Position numbers and translations under genes: made by a program
Notes under the pieces: generated by a model
Told to the model about the DNA's origin: nothing
The model's database searches: none
Seen by the model: only the letters and a program-made list of their open reading frames with translations
Origin: Amycolatopsis mongoliensis
GTDB lineage: Bacteria > Actinomycetota > Actinomycetes > Mycobacteriales > Pseudonocardiaceae
NCBI RefSeq assembly: GCF_030285665.1
Contig: NZ_CP127295.1
Span: 10,168,001-10,232,000 of the forward strand
Length of the DNA stretch: 64,000 nt
Direction: 5' to 3'
Shown: in pieces, positions 17,430 to 25,675 of the stretch
How the letters are laid out: each line of letters begins with the position of its first letter
How positions within the stretch are numbered: the first letter of the stretch is position 1

Positions 17430-18762
17430 CCCGCTCACCCCCGAACCCGTCGCGGCGACCGCGCCGCGAATCAGGCCGGTCCTGCCCCTGGTTTCCTCGG
17501 CGGTGGCGGTAGTCATCGAGGCGGGGAAGAGCACGGTCCGCCCTGCGCTGCGGCACCTCCGGATGGGACAGGCCGTGGCTGCCCGGCTGGTGCGGCAGGT
17601 GCCACAGCGCCGCGAGTTCGCGGGTGCTGGCGATGAACCCGCGTCCGTGCTCGTAGCGGTCGACCTTCCCCACGGCGCGGCGGACGCGCAGGCGAGCGGT
17701 GACATGCTCGTCGGTGGCCAGCGCGGCCAGTACCCCGGCGAGGTCGTGACTGCCCTGCCGCGCCGGACCCACCTTGTGGGTTCCGGCGACCACCAGCCGA
17801 ACGGTGGCCCGCAGGTGCGGCCCCGCCTTCCGCTTGGCCTCGGCCGCCCGCTGCCGCGCCACCACGACCGGATCAACCTCGACAGTCGCTCGCGACGCCG
17901 ACGCCGAGCCGCGCGACGAAGACGACGAGAGGAACATCTCCACGACGCTGAGCGCACCGCGCAGCAGCCCGCGCAGCCCCAGGCCGAGCCATCCGGCCAG
18001 TCCGCGCCGGCCCGCCGCACCCCGGCCGCGCCGACCGGTGCCGCGTGCCGGGGACACCACCACCTGCACCGAGGCGAACAATCCGTCGGTCGCGATGTCG
18101 GTCAGGGACTCCAGCACCGCCCGCAACGACTCGTCTTCGACCGCCACGGGTCCGCGTTCGGGGCGGTGCTGGTGATCGACCAGCGGCGCCCACGGCCCTT
18201 CACGCGGCACCAGCTCGGTCGCGGCGACCGCTCCGCGAGGCAACTCGGGTGGTGTGGTCTCGGTCAGCTTGGAGCCGGGCCAGGCTTGCGTCACCGCACG
18301 GCCGACCGCGTGTGCCGGAGCGCCACCGGGAACCCACAGCCCGGCGCGGACGCGACCGTCGGCGCCCTCGGCCCACAGCTCCAGCGCGACCCGCGTCCGG
18401 GACGACCGTTCGGCCAGTGTCGCCGCGAGCAGCCGCCACAACGGCACCGCACCGTCAGCGGGCAGCCGGTGCGGCGGGGTGATCTCGAAGAACCGAGCTC
18501 CGTCCATCTCCCGTTCGCGGCGCTGCCGCACCACCCGCACCAGTACCGCGCCTGCCAGCAACGCGCACGCGGCCGCGATGACCAGCAGCGGCCACCACGC
18601 CTGAAGCAGCGACCACAGCGTGTGCGACACCCACGCCATGAACCCGTTGACCGTCTGCCACGGATCACACACGAACCGCGCCACCGGCGACCCCGTGCAC
18701 GACTCCGGCCCGGCCGGGGCCGCGCTTGCCATTCCCGTCGTGTTAAAGTTGTTGTGTAGCAC
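17419..18762 (-). CDS. Membrane-anchored conjugation-associated protein
   Basis: 447 residues from GTG 18762, which has a strong AGGAG eight bases upstream; an upstream extension would lack such a site. Two hydrophobic stretches near the N-terminus (WWPLLVIAAACALLAGAVLV) anchor it, followed by a long soluble region with FEITPPHRLPADGAVPLWRLL and ATVRLVVAGTHKVGPA. Such proteins regularly precede TraG-like ATPases in actinobacterial elements and probably serve as the membrane partner. I do not recognise a named domain. The gene opens the transfer operon running toward the tRNA. Confidence 0.75.
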   Translation of the reverse strand: MLHNNFNTTGMASAAPAGPESCTGSPVARFVCDPWQTVNGFMAWVSHTLWSLLQAWWPLLVIAAACALLAGAVLVRVVRQRREREMDGARFFEITPPHRLPADGAVPLWRLLAATLAERSSRTRVALELWAEGADGRVRAGLWVPGGAPAHAVGRAVTQAWPGSKLTETTPPELPRGAVAATELVPREGPWAPLVDHQHRPERGPVAVEDESLRAVLESLTDIATDGLFASVQVVVSPARGTGRRGRGAAGRRGLAGWLGLGLRGLLRGALSVVEMFLSSSSSRGSASASRATVEVDPVVVARQRAAEAKRKAGPHLRATVRLVVAGTHKVGPARQGSHDLAGVLAALATDEHVTARLRVRRAVGKVDRYEHGRGFIASTRELAALWHLPHQPGSHGLSHPEVPQRRADRALPRLDDYRHRRGNQGQDRPDSRRGRRDGFGGERDAA

Positions 18763-19644
18763 GGAAAAATCTCCTGAGTAGACATGCGTTGATGGCACGG
18801 GTGGGCAGCACGAACCCACCCGCCGCACAGGCGAGACCACAGACATCTCCTGTTCAGTTGTTCTCCAGCACTCGCGATGCTCACGCCCCCGGTCACACCA
18901 GCGGCATCCGCTCCCTTCGGTCCTCACTGCTCTGAAGCTGCTCCCGGCCAGTTTTTGCAGACCGATTTCCGTCCCGCCCGGACATCCCGTGCGGCGAGCG
19001 GGACGGACGAGGCCCCGGCCTCACCCCAAGAGGCCAAAAACAACACTGTTTTTGGACACCGAGCAGCCAAGTTCACCCGGACAACCCAACAAACCCGTCA
19101 CACAAGGCAATAGAGGCTTGAGTCCCGTTTGGAGACACAGCCGCGCCTGTGACATGCACCATGAGGGATGGAGGTTGGCCAGGATCGGCGTACGACGATC
19201 AGGCGCGCACCCAACGAGCGTGGACACGAAGAATCATCAGAACGCCGGACGGCGAGAAGATCAGCAGCGCGGAAGCCTTCGGTCTCGGGCACTGTCGCGG
19301 ATCCTCAAGGGGTCCGGCTCTAGATAGCCGGTACATGAACCCTCTACCACCAAGACACCCCGCCAGGGATACCACGTGCACTGGACACGGCCGGAACACT
19401 GCGCGCCACCAGGACCTCAACTCCAGACGAGTACGATCGTCCGGCCGGTCAACCCGGTGACGCCCAAGCTGTGACACCGACGCCACCCGCGCTACGCTCC
19501 TTCCCGGTCAGCTCGCGGGCAAGTCAAGATCACAACCTAGGACCCTCCAGACTGCCGATCTTTATTCCCAAGATCAATAGGCCATTCGGGTGAAGATCGC
19601 TGTCCGTGTGGTAGGTATGGTCTCTCGCTCGCTAGCGTCCCCGC
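18763..19644. other. Non-coding 880-base stretch of the element
   Basis: I find no convincing gene here. The region is less GC-rich than its surroundings and separates the minus-strand transfer operon from the plus-strand DUF6221 gene. It holds a perfect inverted repeat, CCAAAAACA-acac-TGTTTTTGG, at 19034-19055. Its position between divergent gene blocks fits promoters and possibly an origin of transfer or replication, but nothing proves this. Confidence 0.5.
19034..19055. repeat. Perfect 9-bp inverted repeat with 4-base loop
   Basis: CCAAAAACA at 19034-19042 is mirrored by TGTTTTTGG at 19047-19055. It could be an operator, a hairpin for a relaxase or a weak terminator. It lies in the AT-richer gene-free segment of the element. 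Confidence 0.6.
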
Positions 19645-19938
19645 GTGAACCTCGCGCTCTTCGACGCCGTCGCCGCCTTCCTCGACGCACGACTGGACGA
19701 GGAAGCCGCCAACCCCACCCGCCGCTACACCAGCCGCGCCGAAGCGTTCAAAGACATCGAAGCCAAGGTCCGGATCATGAACCGCGCCTACGAAGCCCGC
19801 GACCTCGTCCGATCCTTCCCCGACGACCCCGGCGCCACCGCCATACTCGCCGTGCACGAGGCAGTCCTCCGCCACCTCGCCGAGGTCTACAACACCCACC
19901 CCGACTACCAACGCGACTGGTGGCCCGAAGACATATGA
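19645..19938 (+). CDS. DUF6221 family protein
   Basis: A 97-residue protein with the layout of the DUF6221 family: an N-terminal LFDAVAAFLDARLDEEA helix, AFKDIEAKVRIMNRAY in the middle and VLRHLAEVYNTHPDYQRDWWPED at the end. These small proteins are common on actinobacterial mobile elements and prophages; their role is unknown. A TAGCGT -10 element lies six bases before the GTG at 19645, so the mRNA is probably leaderless. The gene converges on the CBASS operon. Confidence 0.75.
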   Translation: MNLALFDAVAAFLDARLDEEAANPTRRYTSRAEAFKDIEAKVRIMNRAYEARDLVRSFPDDPGATAILAVHEAVLRHLAEVYNTHPDYQRDWWPEDI

Positions 19939-20010
19939 TGAGGGGGCACACTCCCGGGCCGCTTTTCTTTGAACTAAAGCCCTGGGGATGGCCGGCATCG
20001 AGCGCTGCGG

Positions 20011-20463
20011 CTACCTTGCGTGATCACCGACCGATGCTGATCGGCCGTGACTTGCCGGTTGTTCACCATGGCCGCCACCGTGCCAGACACCGGTGGTCAG
20101 CCAGAGTTCGTAGTAGAACAACCATTCGCTGGCCCAGGGAACGATGGTGTCGGCAAGCCGCATGGTCGGCCGCCACTCATCGTCGAGGTGCAGGCACAGC
20201 AGATCGTTGTCGAAGGTGTGCGGGATCCGATCTACTCCTTCGCGGGTATGGAGCGTCGGGTTGATGACGCGGACTTCGGGTCGCCAGCCCAGGCGGTAGC
20301 ACAGCTGGACGGTGTACCGGCAGGATGCTGTCGTCGGCTGCAGTTCGAAGACCGACGTCAACGTGCTGGTTTGGTGCCGGATGCGGCTCTGTGCCGTGGG
20401 CAGAAGGGCACGGAGGTCGAACGCCTGAAGCGCCAGGGTGACCCACCTGTCAGTGGTACGCAC
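20011..20463 (-). CDS. cap2: E2-like ubiquitin-conjugating-fold protein of CBASS
   Basis: A 150-residue protein with the bacterial E2 pattern: YTVQLCYRLGWRPEVRVINP forms the E2 sheet (NP then L), VDRIPHTFDNDLLCLHL carries the catalytic cysteine (Cys90), and DTIVPWASEWLFYYELWLTTGVWHGGG is the C-terminal signature of E2 proteins in short type II CBASS loci. There E2 attaches the CD-NTase to a partner molecule and primes it. No E1 or JAB protease gene is present, unlike full Cap2/Cap3 systems. The start overlaps the end of the CD-NTase gene by 14 bases. The gene symbol is by analogy only. Confidence 0.8.
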   Translation of the reverse strand: MRTTDRWVTLALQAFDLRALLPTAQSRIRHQTSTLTSVFELQPTTASCRYTVQLCYRLGWRPEVRVINPTLHTREGVDRIPHTFDNDLLCLHLDDEWRPTMRLADTIVPWASEWLFYYELWLTTGVWHGGGHGEQPASHGRSASVGDHAR

Positions 20464-21613
20464 GGCCGTAGAAAGTCGGGAGCGTCGCGGTCCTGGATCC
20501 GGCCGTGGTCAGCCCGGCGACACCGCGTGCGACCATCAGCTTCTTGTTCGATGTGGTCGTCCGGACGCTGGCGCCCCAGTTCTCTGCGGATTTCACGATG
20601 ACGTCGCGCTCGAACACCTCACCCAGACGGTCGACGAGGGCCGGGATGCCGTCTCCCTGGCGCTGGTAGACGAGTTCGAGGTCGCGGCGAGCGATGTCCA
20701 GCCAGGAGCGGAACTTCCCCTGACGGTGTGCGGTATCCGCCTCGTTCCACTTGTCGGTGAAGTTCTCCTTCGGGTGCGCGGGGTTGATCACCTCGTAGTT
20801 GCCGTTAGCGTCTTTCTCGATGTAGCTGTCCATATCCTGCGTGACGGACAACAGCGCCTGTGCGAGATTGCTCTGCCCTTGGTAGGCGTGGGCAGCGAGG
20901 GTAGTGATCAGGATCGACGGGGGCCGGTCGTCGACGTCTTCACCGAAGTGCAGGTAGCAGTGCCACTTCAAGACCTGCACGAGCCGCTGGAGGGTGGACC
21001 TGACTGTCCAGTTGGGCACGTCGGCGACATTCTCTTCCAGTGCCCTCTTGGCAATCTTGGTCTGCATCTCTTCCGACCGGTTACGGAACCACATCGCATA
21101 GCCCGTAGGGTTACCGTGCTGCCAGGGACGCAGCTCAGTGTCGGTCAGCAGGATGCCGTGCGGGGAAGTCTCCAGCTCGGCATCTGGGATGCACGGCAGA
21201 ACGTCGAGGTGAAAGCCGAGGCGTTCATAGGAGAGTGTCCAGCACCGCCGCTTCTCTGAGAAGTCGTCGGGCGCCTCGTCCGCCTCGGTCGCGAGCTTAA
21301 ACTCGTGGTATTCGGCGAGCCAGCTACCGACGCGTTCCTTGAGCTTGATCTGGGTGGTGCTGTTCTTCTCCACCAGGTGCCGGCACACCAAGTCGATGTC
21401 GTACTCGCACGCCGTCGGCGGCCGGATGACCGTGCCGATGAGGAAGCTGCCCTGCGGGTAAATGCTCCAGTCCTCGCCGCCGGTGTCGGCCAGGTAGCTA
21501 CCGACGTCTTGGTACTTGGTCACGGCGGCGTCGCGGGTCTCGGGCGGGATGTCCAGCAGGTCGGCTGAGCCGGACAACAGCTCGGAGAGCGCGTCCAGGG
21601 AGTCGTCGGTCAT
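20450..21613 (-). CDS. CBASS CD-NTase (cyclic oligonucleotide synthase)
   Basis: A 387-residue nucleotidyltransferase of the SMODS/CD-NTase type. The catalytic GS motif is QGSFLIGTVIRP (Gly55-Ser56), followed by EYDIDLV (Asp72 and Asp74), with the third acid in FHLDVLPCIPD (Asp137). The C-terminal helical domain resembles OAS/cGAS-type enzymes. On infection these enzymes make cyclic di- or trinucleotides that activate an effector. Here the effector gene lies immediately upstream in the operon and the E2 gene overlaps downstream. The nucleotide product cannot be told from sequence alone. Confidence 0.9.
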   Translation of the reverse strand: MTDDSLDALSELLSGSADLLDIPPETRDAAVTKYQDVGSYLADTGGEDWSIYPQGSFLIGTVIRPPTACEYDIDLVCRHLVEKNSTTQIKLKERVGSWLAEYHEFKLATEADEAPDDFSEKRRCWTLSYERLGFHLDVLPCIPDAELETSPHGILLTDTELRPWQHGNPTGYAMWFRNRSEEMQTKIAKRALEENVADVPNWTVRSTLQRLVQVLKWHCYLHFGEDVDDRPPSILITTLAAHAYQGQSNLAQALLSVTQDMDSYIEKDANGNYEVINPAHPKENFTDKWNEADTAHRQGKFRSWLDIARRDLELVYQRQGDGIPALVDRLGEVFERDVIVKSAENWGASVRTTTSNKKLMVARGVAGLTTAGSRTATLPTFYGRAYH

Positions 21614-21627
21614 CGGGGAGGTGCCTT

Positions 21628-22845
21628 TCAGGTCAGTGGGGTGCGGCTGGTCGAGGTCGTGTACTGGTAAGTCCCGGTGCTCTGCATCCGGTCGTAGATC
21701 GCGAGCGGGGGATGCGCTGCGCGCATCAGGTGGCGGCCCATGCTTACCGCCGCGGCGGCCGGGACCGCGGGGAAGACGGCGATTTCCTTGGCTCCGGGGT
21801 GCTCGGCCTCCACCCGTGCCAGCACCGCTCGCCAGGCGCGGCTGAAGTTGTCCAACGTGGACTCGTTGTTGATCAGCGCGGGTACGGGGAGCTCGGACTC
21901 CGGCGTGAGCTCGTACACCGTGTACTCGTCGTCGATCTGCTCAGGCAGCCGATCAGGGTCGACCGTGCCGGACACCGACAGGATGATCGCCGCCTTGCCG
22001 GAGCGGTTGCCGGTCCGGACGGTCTCGACGCGGAAGCCGATCACGGCCGAGTTCGATGTCCACCCCCAGCCTTCGCTGCCGTCCCGGCGTTTCGGGTACA
22101 GCGCGGTGGGGATGGTCTCGTCCAACAGCGTGCCCAGGGCGATCAGGATCGGGATGCGCGCCAGGGCGAAGACGGAGATGTGGGAGATACGGCCTCGGCG
22201 AACCTGGGTGCGCAGGTGTTGGAGCCGGTCCTCCAAGTGTTCCCACGCTGCCGACCAGTAACCGGTAGTTCCGTCTTGCTCGCCGGGAAGTGCGCGAAGG
22301 TCGATTTCGTACTCGTCGTCGCCCAGCAGCGTCCAGTCTGGGAACCGGTCGTGGTCCAGGAGGGAGGCCGTTACTTTGGCGTTGGTGAGGTCGACGGGCC
22401 GACCGTGCAGATCACCCACCACGCGGAGGACGGTCGTCGAACGGTCGTCCGCCAGGCCGGTGAGCTTGCGGATGCGCCGCTCATGTCGGCGTTTGAATCC
22501 GCGAAGGGTTTCGGTGTCGTAGGTCTCCCATAGCGACCGGTCGTCCACAACCTTGTGCTGATCGTGGCACAGCAAGATCAGATTGTCGGCCAAGTTGCGC
22601 TCGCCGACTGGCAGCGGCGCGGAGCCGCGTGGTGATCCGGCGGCGGTGGTCCAGCCGACGATGTGCGCGAGCTGGCCCACCATGACGTCCTGGCTCGTGA
22701 ATTCCTCGTCCGCGAGGTACCGATTGCACATCGAGCATCTGCCGCCTGCGGCCACCCATACCCGGCGGGCAATCCGTTCAGGGATCGCCCGAGACGTGCC
22801 GTCGGGATGGATCGCCCTGGTCGCGCTCGGTGACGCCTTGACCAC
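21628..22845 (-). CDS. cap5: CBASS effector: HNH endonuclease-SAVED fusion (Cap5-like)
   Basis: About 405 residues from GTG 22845; ATG 22923 in the same frame is an alternative. The N-terminal HNH nuclease shows GGRCSMCNRYL, QLAHIVGWT and LADNLILLCHDQHKVVDD. The C-terminal half matches the SAVED ligand-sensing domain: HISVFALARIPILIALGTLLDE early and KEIAVFPAVPAAAAVSMGRHLM near the end. In known Cap5 proteins the cyclic nucleotide made by the CD-NTase drives SAVED oligomerisation and the HNH domain then destroys cellular DNA. It is first in the CBASS operon, 14 bases before the CD-NTase gene. Confidence 0.88.
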   Translation of the reverse strand: MVKASPSATRAIHPDGTSRAIPERIARRVWVAAGGRCSMCNRYLADEEFTSQDVMVGQLAHIVGWTTAAGSPRGSAPLPVGERNLADNLILLCHDQHKVVDDRSLWETYDTETLRGFKRRHERRIRKLTGLADDRSTTVLRVVGDLHGRPVDLTNAKVTASLLDHDRFPDWTLLGDDEYEIDLRALPGEQDGTTGYWSAAWEHLEDRLQHLRTQVRRGRISHISVFALARIPILIALGTLLDETIPTALYPKRRDGSEGWGWTSNSAVIGFRVETVRTGNRSGKAAIILSVSGTVDPDRLPEQIDDEYTVYELTPESELPVPALINNESTLDNFSRAWRAVLARVEAEHPGAKEIAVFPAVPAAAAVSMGRHLMRAAHPPLAIYDRMQSTGTYQYTTSTSRTPLT

Positions 22846-22898
22846 CTGACCACCGCCTGTCTCGCTTGCGTCACTCCGGCTGCTCCGCAGCCGGTCGC

Positions 22899-22904
22899 AG
22901 ACTA
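22899..22904 (-). promoter_or_regulatory. Candidate -10 element of the CBASS operon
   Basis: On the minus strand TAGTCT (complement of 22899-22904) has the TANNNT form of an actinobacterial -10 box and lies ~55 bases before the GTG of the effector gene. The palindrome at 22915-22932 would overlap the -35 area, so repressor binding there would block transcription. Confidence 0.35.
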
Positions 22905-22914
22905 GCAGACGGCT

Positions 22915-22932
22915 TGTACCCATTTCGGTACA
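22915..22932. promoter_or_regulatory. Candidate operator for the CapH-type regulator
   Basis: TGTACC-N6-GGTACA is a perfect 6+6 palindrome lying between the divergent CBASS effector gene and the HTH regulator gene at 23008. XRE-type repressors bind such dyads, and CapH proteins repress their CBASS operon until CapP cleaves them. Confidence 0.55.
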
Positions 22933-23007
22933 GTAACGCATGGGATCATCCGGCATGAGAAGGCGGTAGTTTGACCGCGGGGTGAGAGCGCGAGAGAGGA
23001 GGTGGCA

Positions 23008-23478
23008 GTGGACGAACCCGTCGATATTGAGAGCCTGGCGCGGCTGGTCAAGGAGGAGCGCCTGCGCCGTGGGCGACTGAGCCTGCGTGCCGCCGCTGAA
23101 CAGGCCGAGGTGCCGTTCAACACGCTCGCGCGGGTGGAGAAGGGCGACCTTCCCGACTTGGGTAACTTCCGTCGGATCGTGCACTGGCTGGGCCTGCCGC
23201 CCGAGCGGTTTTTCGTCCCGCCACAGGTCAGGACGGAGACCACGCCCGACGTGATCGCTCACCACCTCGCACGTGACCCAAACCTGTCCGCCGCAGCAGC
23301 GGACAAGATCGCCAGCTTGGTACGCGACCTCTACACGACGCTCGCCGAAAGCAGCGAGAGCGTGCGGGTGCATCTGCGCGCCGCACAAACCTTCCGGCCG
23401 CCCGCCGCCCGCAAACTGGCCGATCTGTTGGAGAGCATGCAGGCCAGCCTGGACACCATGCCAGACGACGAATCCTGA
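23008..23478 (+). CDS. capH: XRE-type HTH regulator, CapH-like
   Basis: About 156 residues from GTG 23008, placed five bases after AGGAGG; GTG 23002 lies inside the ribosome site and is less likely. The HTH is LVKEERLRRGRLSLRAAAEQAEVPFNTLARVEKG (shown here in parts: LSLRAAAEQAEV, then FNTLARVEKG). The C-terminal half is helical and probably dimerises. Directly downstream is an ImmA/IrrE metallopeptidase, and divergently upstream is a CBASS operon. This matches the CapH/CapP switch that controls CBASS in other bacteria, where CapH represses the operon and CapP cleaves CapH on DNA damage. Confidence 0.8.
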   Translation: MDEPVDIESLARLVKEERLRRGRLSLRAAAEQAEVPFNTLARVEKGDLPDLGNFRRIVHWLGLPPERFFVPPQVRTETTPDVIAHHLARDPNLSAAAADKIASLVRDLYTTLAESSESVRVHLRAAQTFRPPAARKLADLLESMQASLDTMPDDES

Positions 23479-23493
23479 GGCCGGACGATACCG

Positions 23494-24063
23494 ATGCGCA
23501 GAGGCTTCAAAACCGAGGCTGAACGCCTAGCCGACCGAACCCGAACGCAGATGGGGTTGCGGTCCGATGCCGGATTGCCGATCCTCGATCTCGCGGCGCA
23601 CCTGGGTGTCCGAGTCCGCTCCGCCGACCGCTTGGTCGCGCGTGAGGAACTCGAAGAGCTCGACGAACTGCAGCCAGGCGCCTTCTCCGCTGCCACATTC
23701 CAACTGCCCAACCGCCGGACAGTCATCGTGTACAACCCGCTCAGCGAGCGCGTTCGTACCAACAGCGACATCGCCCATGAGTTGGCTCACTTGCTGCTCG
23801 ACCACGATGTGCGCGAGATCCAGCAGCTCGCCGGACAAACCTTTTTCACCTGCGACCCGGAACAAGAAGAAGAAGCCAACTGGCTTGCGGGCTGCCTGCT
23901 GCTGCCTCGGCCCCTGCTCGTCGCAGAAGCCTTCGCCGGCGCCACCCCAGAGTACCTAGCCGACAAGTACCAGGTCAGTCTCCCCATGGCCCGGTGGCGA
24001 CTCAACGCCAGCGGAGTCCTTCTGCAGGTCCAGCGTGCCCGGTCGACACGAACCAAGCGATAA
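23494..24063 (+). CDS. capP: ImmA/IrrE-family metallopeptidase, CapP-like
   Basis: A 189-residue zinc peptidase. The HELAH motif (residues 95-99) provides two zinc histidines and the catalytic glutamate, and EQEEEANWLAGCLLLP supplies the third ligand, as in ImmA/IrrE proteins. Fifteen bases after the HTH gene, it is almost certainly co-transcribed and would cleave that repressor when activated. In characterised systems the peptidase senses single-stranded DNA. The IS21 insertion begins only ~80 bases after the stop, so any further gene of the operon would have been displaced. Confidence 0.88.
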   Translation: MRRGFKTEAERLADRTRTQMGLRSDAGLPILDLAAHLGVRVRSADRLVAREELEELDELQPGAFSAATFQLPNRRTVIVYNPLSERVRTNSDIAHELAHLLLDHDVREIQQLAGQTFFTCDPEQEEEANWLAGCLLLPRPLLVAEAFAGATPEYLADKYQVSLPMARWRLNASGVLLQVQRARSTRTKR

Positions 24064-24273
24064 CAAACACGGTTGAACCGCCACAATAACCCTGATGAAC
24101 ATCCGGAATTTGCTGTGGAACCCGCAGCCGACACCGGCCCACTCGTGATGGTGCTCTCTGAATAGGGCCAGTCCTGCTCTCTGAAATTCCCCAGTTGGGG
24201 TGTCCTGTCGGCGCGTCGTTTGCGCTGGTCAGCGGCCTCGGGGTGACGGTTTCGGTGTTGATCACCGAGACCG

Positions 24274-25644
24274 TTGCCGGAGGCGTGGATGCTCACTCTG
24301 GAGGAAGACGTGGAGGCGCAGGCGCTGCGTGCTCAAGGCTGGTCGGTCTCGGCGATCGCCCGACATCTCGGACGCGACCGCAAGACCATCCGCCGCTACC
24401 TGGCCGGCGACGTGGTGCCAGGCAGACGCCGGCCGGTGGGGCCGGACCCGTTCGAGCCGTTCGTGGCCTACTGCCGGGCCCGGCTGGCCGACGACCCGCA
24501 TCTGTGGGCGGCGACGCTGCTGGACGAGGTCGCCGAGCTCGGCTACCAGGGCGGATACTCGACGTTCACCCGCGCGCTGCGCCGCTATCAGCTGCGCCCG
24601 CACTGCGAGCCTTGCCAGGTGGCCCGCGGCCGGGACGTCGCGATCATCACTCACCCGCCGGGTGAGGAGACTCAGTGGGATTGGCTGGAGCTGCCGGACC
24701 CGCCGGTGAGCTGGGGCGCCGGGAAGCAGGCGCATTTGCTGGTCGGCGCGCTGGCGCACTCGAGCAAGTGGCGCGGGGTCCTGGCCGATGCCGAGGATTT
24801 CCCGCACCTGATCGAGGCCCTCGATGCGGTGGTTCGCCGGCTGGGCGGGGTGACCCAGGTCTGGCGGTTCGACCGGATGGCCACGGTCTGCCATCCCGCC
24901 TCCGGCCGGATCACGCCTGCGTTCGCGCAGGTCGCCAAGCACTATGGAGTCCGGTCGGTGACGTGTCCGCCGCGGCGCGGGAACCGCAAGGGCGTGGTCG
25001 AGAAGGCCAACCACTCGGCCGCGCAGCGCTGGTGGCGCACCCTCGGCGACGAGGTCACGATCGACGAGGCCCAGGCCGGGCTGGACCGGCTCGCGACCAA
25101 GCTCGACAGTCGCCGCCGGGTCATCGACGGCGAACGCACCACCGTCGCCGGCCTGGCCGCGGCCGAGCGGCTGCATGCTCCGCCGCTGGTCGCGTTCCCG
25201 GCCGAGTTCGACCTCGGTCGGATCGTCACGCCGCAGGCGCTGGTGTCCTTCCGCGGCAACGCCTACTCCGTCCCGCCCGGGCTGGGCGGCGCGCAGGTTC
25301 AGGTCCGCCACCGGCTCGGCGCGGACATGTTGCGGATCGTCACCGAGGGCGGCGCGACCGTCGCGGTTCACAGCCGGGCCCCGGACGGGGCGGGTCGGGT
25401 GATCCGCGACGACGGGCACGTGATCGCGCTTGAACACGCCGCGATGGGCGCGTTCAGCCACGAGCGGCCCTGCACCCACAAGACGCGCAGGCCGCCGTCG
25501 TCGGCGGCGTTGGCCGAAGCAGCACGACTGCGCGGCCTGCCCGCGACGGGGCCCGCGGCCCACGTCGTGATCGACCTGGCCACCTACGCCGCCACCGCGG
25601 CGAAGCTGGGCAGTGCACCCACCTATGAGTCCGAGGAGGACTGA
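24274..25644 (+). CDS. istA: IS21 transposase IstA
   Basis: A 456-residue transposase with an N-terminal HTH (GWSVSAIARHLGRDRKTIRRYL in two helices), an integrase core (ETQWDWLELPDP for the first acid, VWRFDRMATV for the second and KGVVEKANHSAAQRWWR holding the glutamate) and a C-terminal beta domain (FRGNAYSVPPGLGG). IstA cuts and joins the element ends. The protein could also start at ATG 24289 (MLTLEEDVE). istB follows within ~32 bases, as in all IS21 elements. Confidence 0.93.
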   Translation: MPEAWMLTLEEDVEAQALRAQGWSVSAIARHLGRDRKTIRRYLAGDVVPGRRRPVGPDPFEPFVAYCRARLADDPHLWAATLLDEVAELGYQGGYSTFTRALRRYQLRPHCEPCQVARGRDVAIITHPPGEETQWDWLELPDPPVSWGAGKQAHLLVGALAHSSKWRGVLADAEDFPHLIEALDAVVRRLGGVTQVWRFDRMATVCHPASGRITPAFAQVAKHYGVRSVTCPPRRGNRKGVVEKANHSAAQRWWRTLGDEVTIDEAQAGLDRLATKLDSRRRVIDGERTTVAGLAAAERLHAPPLVAFPAEFDLGRIVTPQALVSFRGNAYSVPPGLGGAQVQVRHRLGADMLRIVTEGGATVAVHSRAPDGAGRVIRDDGHVIALEHAAMGAFSHERPCTHKTRRPPSSAALAEAARLRGLPATGPAAHVVIDLATYAATAAKLGSAPTYESEED

Positions 25645-25675
25645 TCACTTGTCCGGAAACCGTTCAGGGCCACAG

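Noticed and set aside
19034..19055. Intrinsic terminator
   Set aside because: The stem is AT-rich and no T run follows; an operator or relaxase hairpin is as likely, so it is listed only as a repeat.
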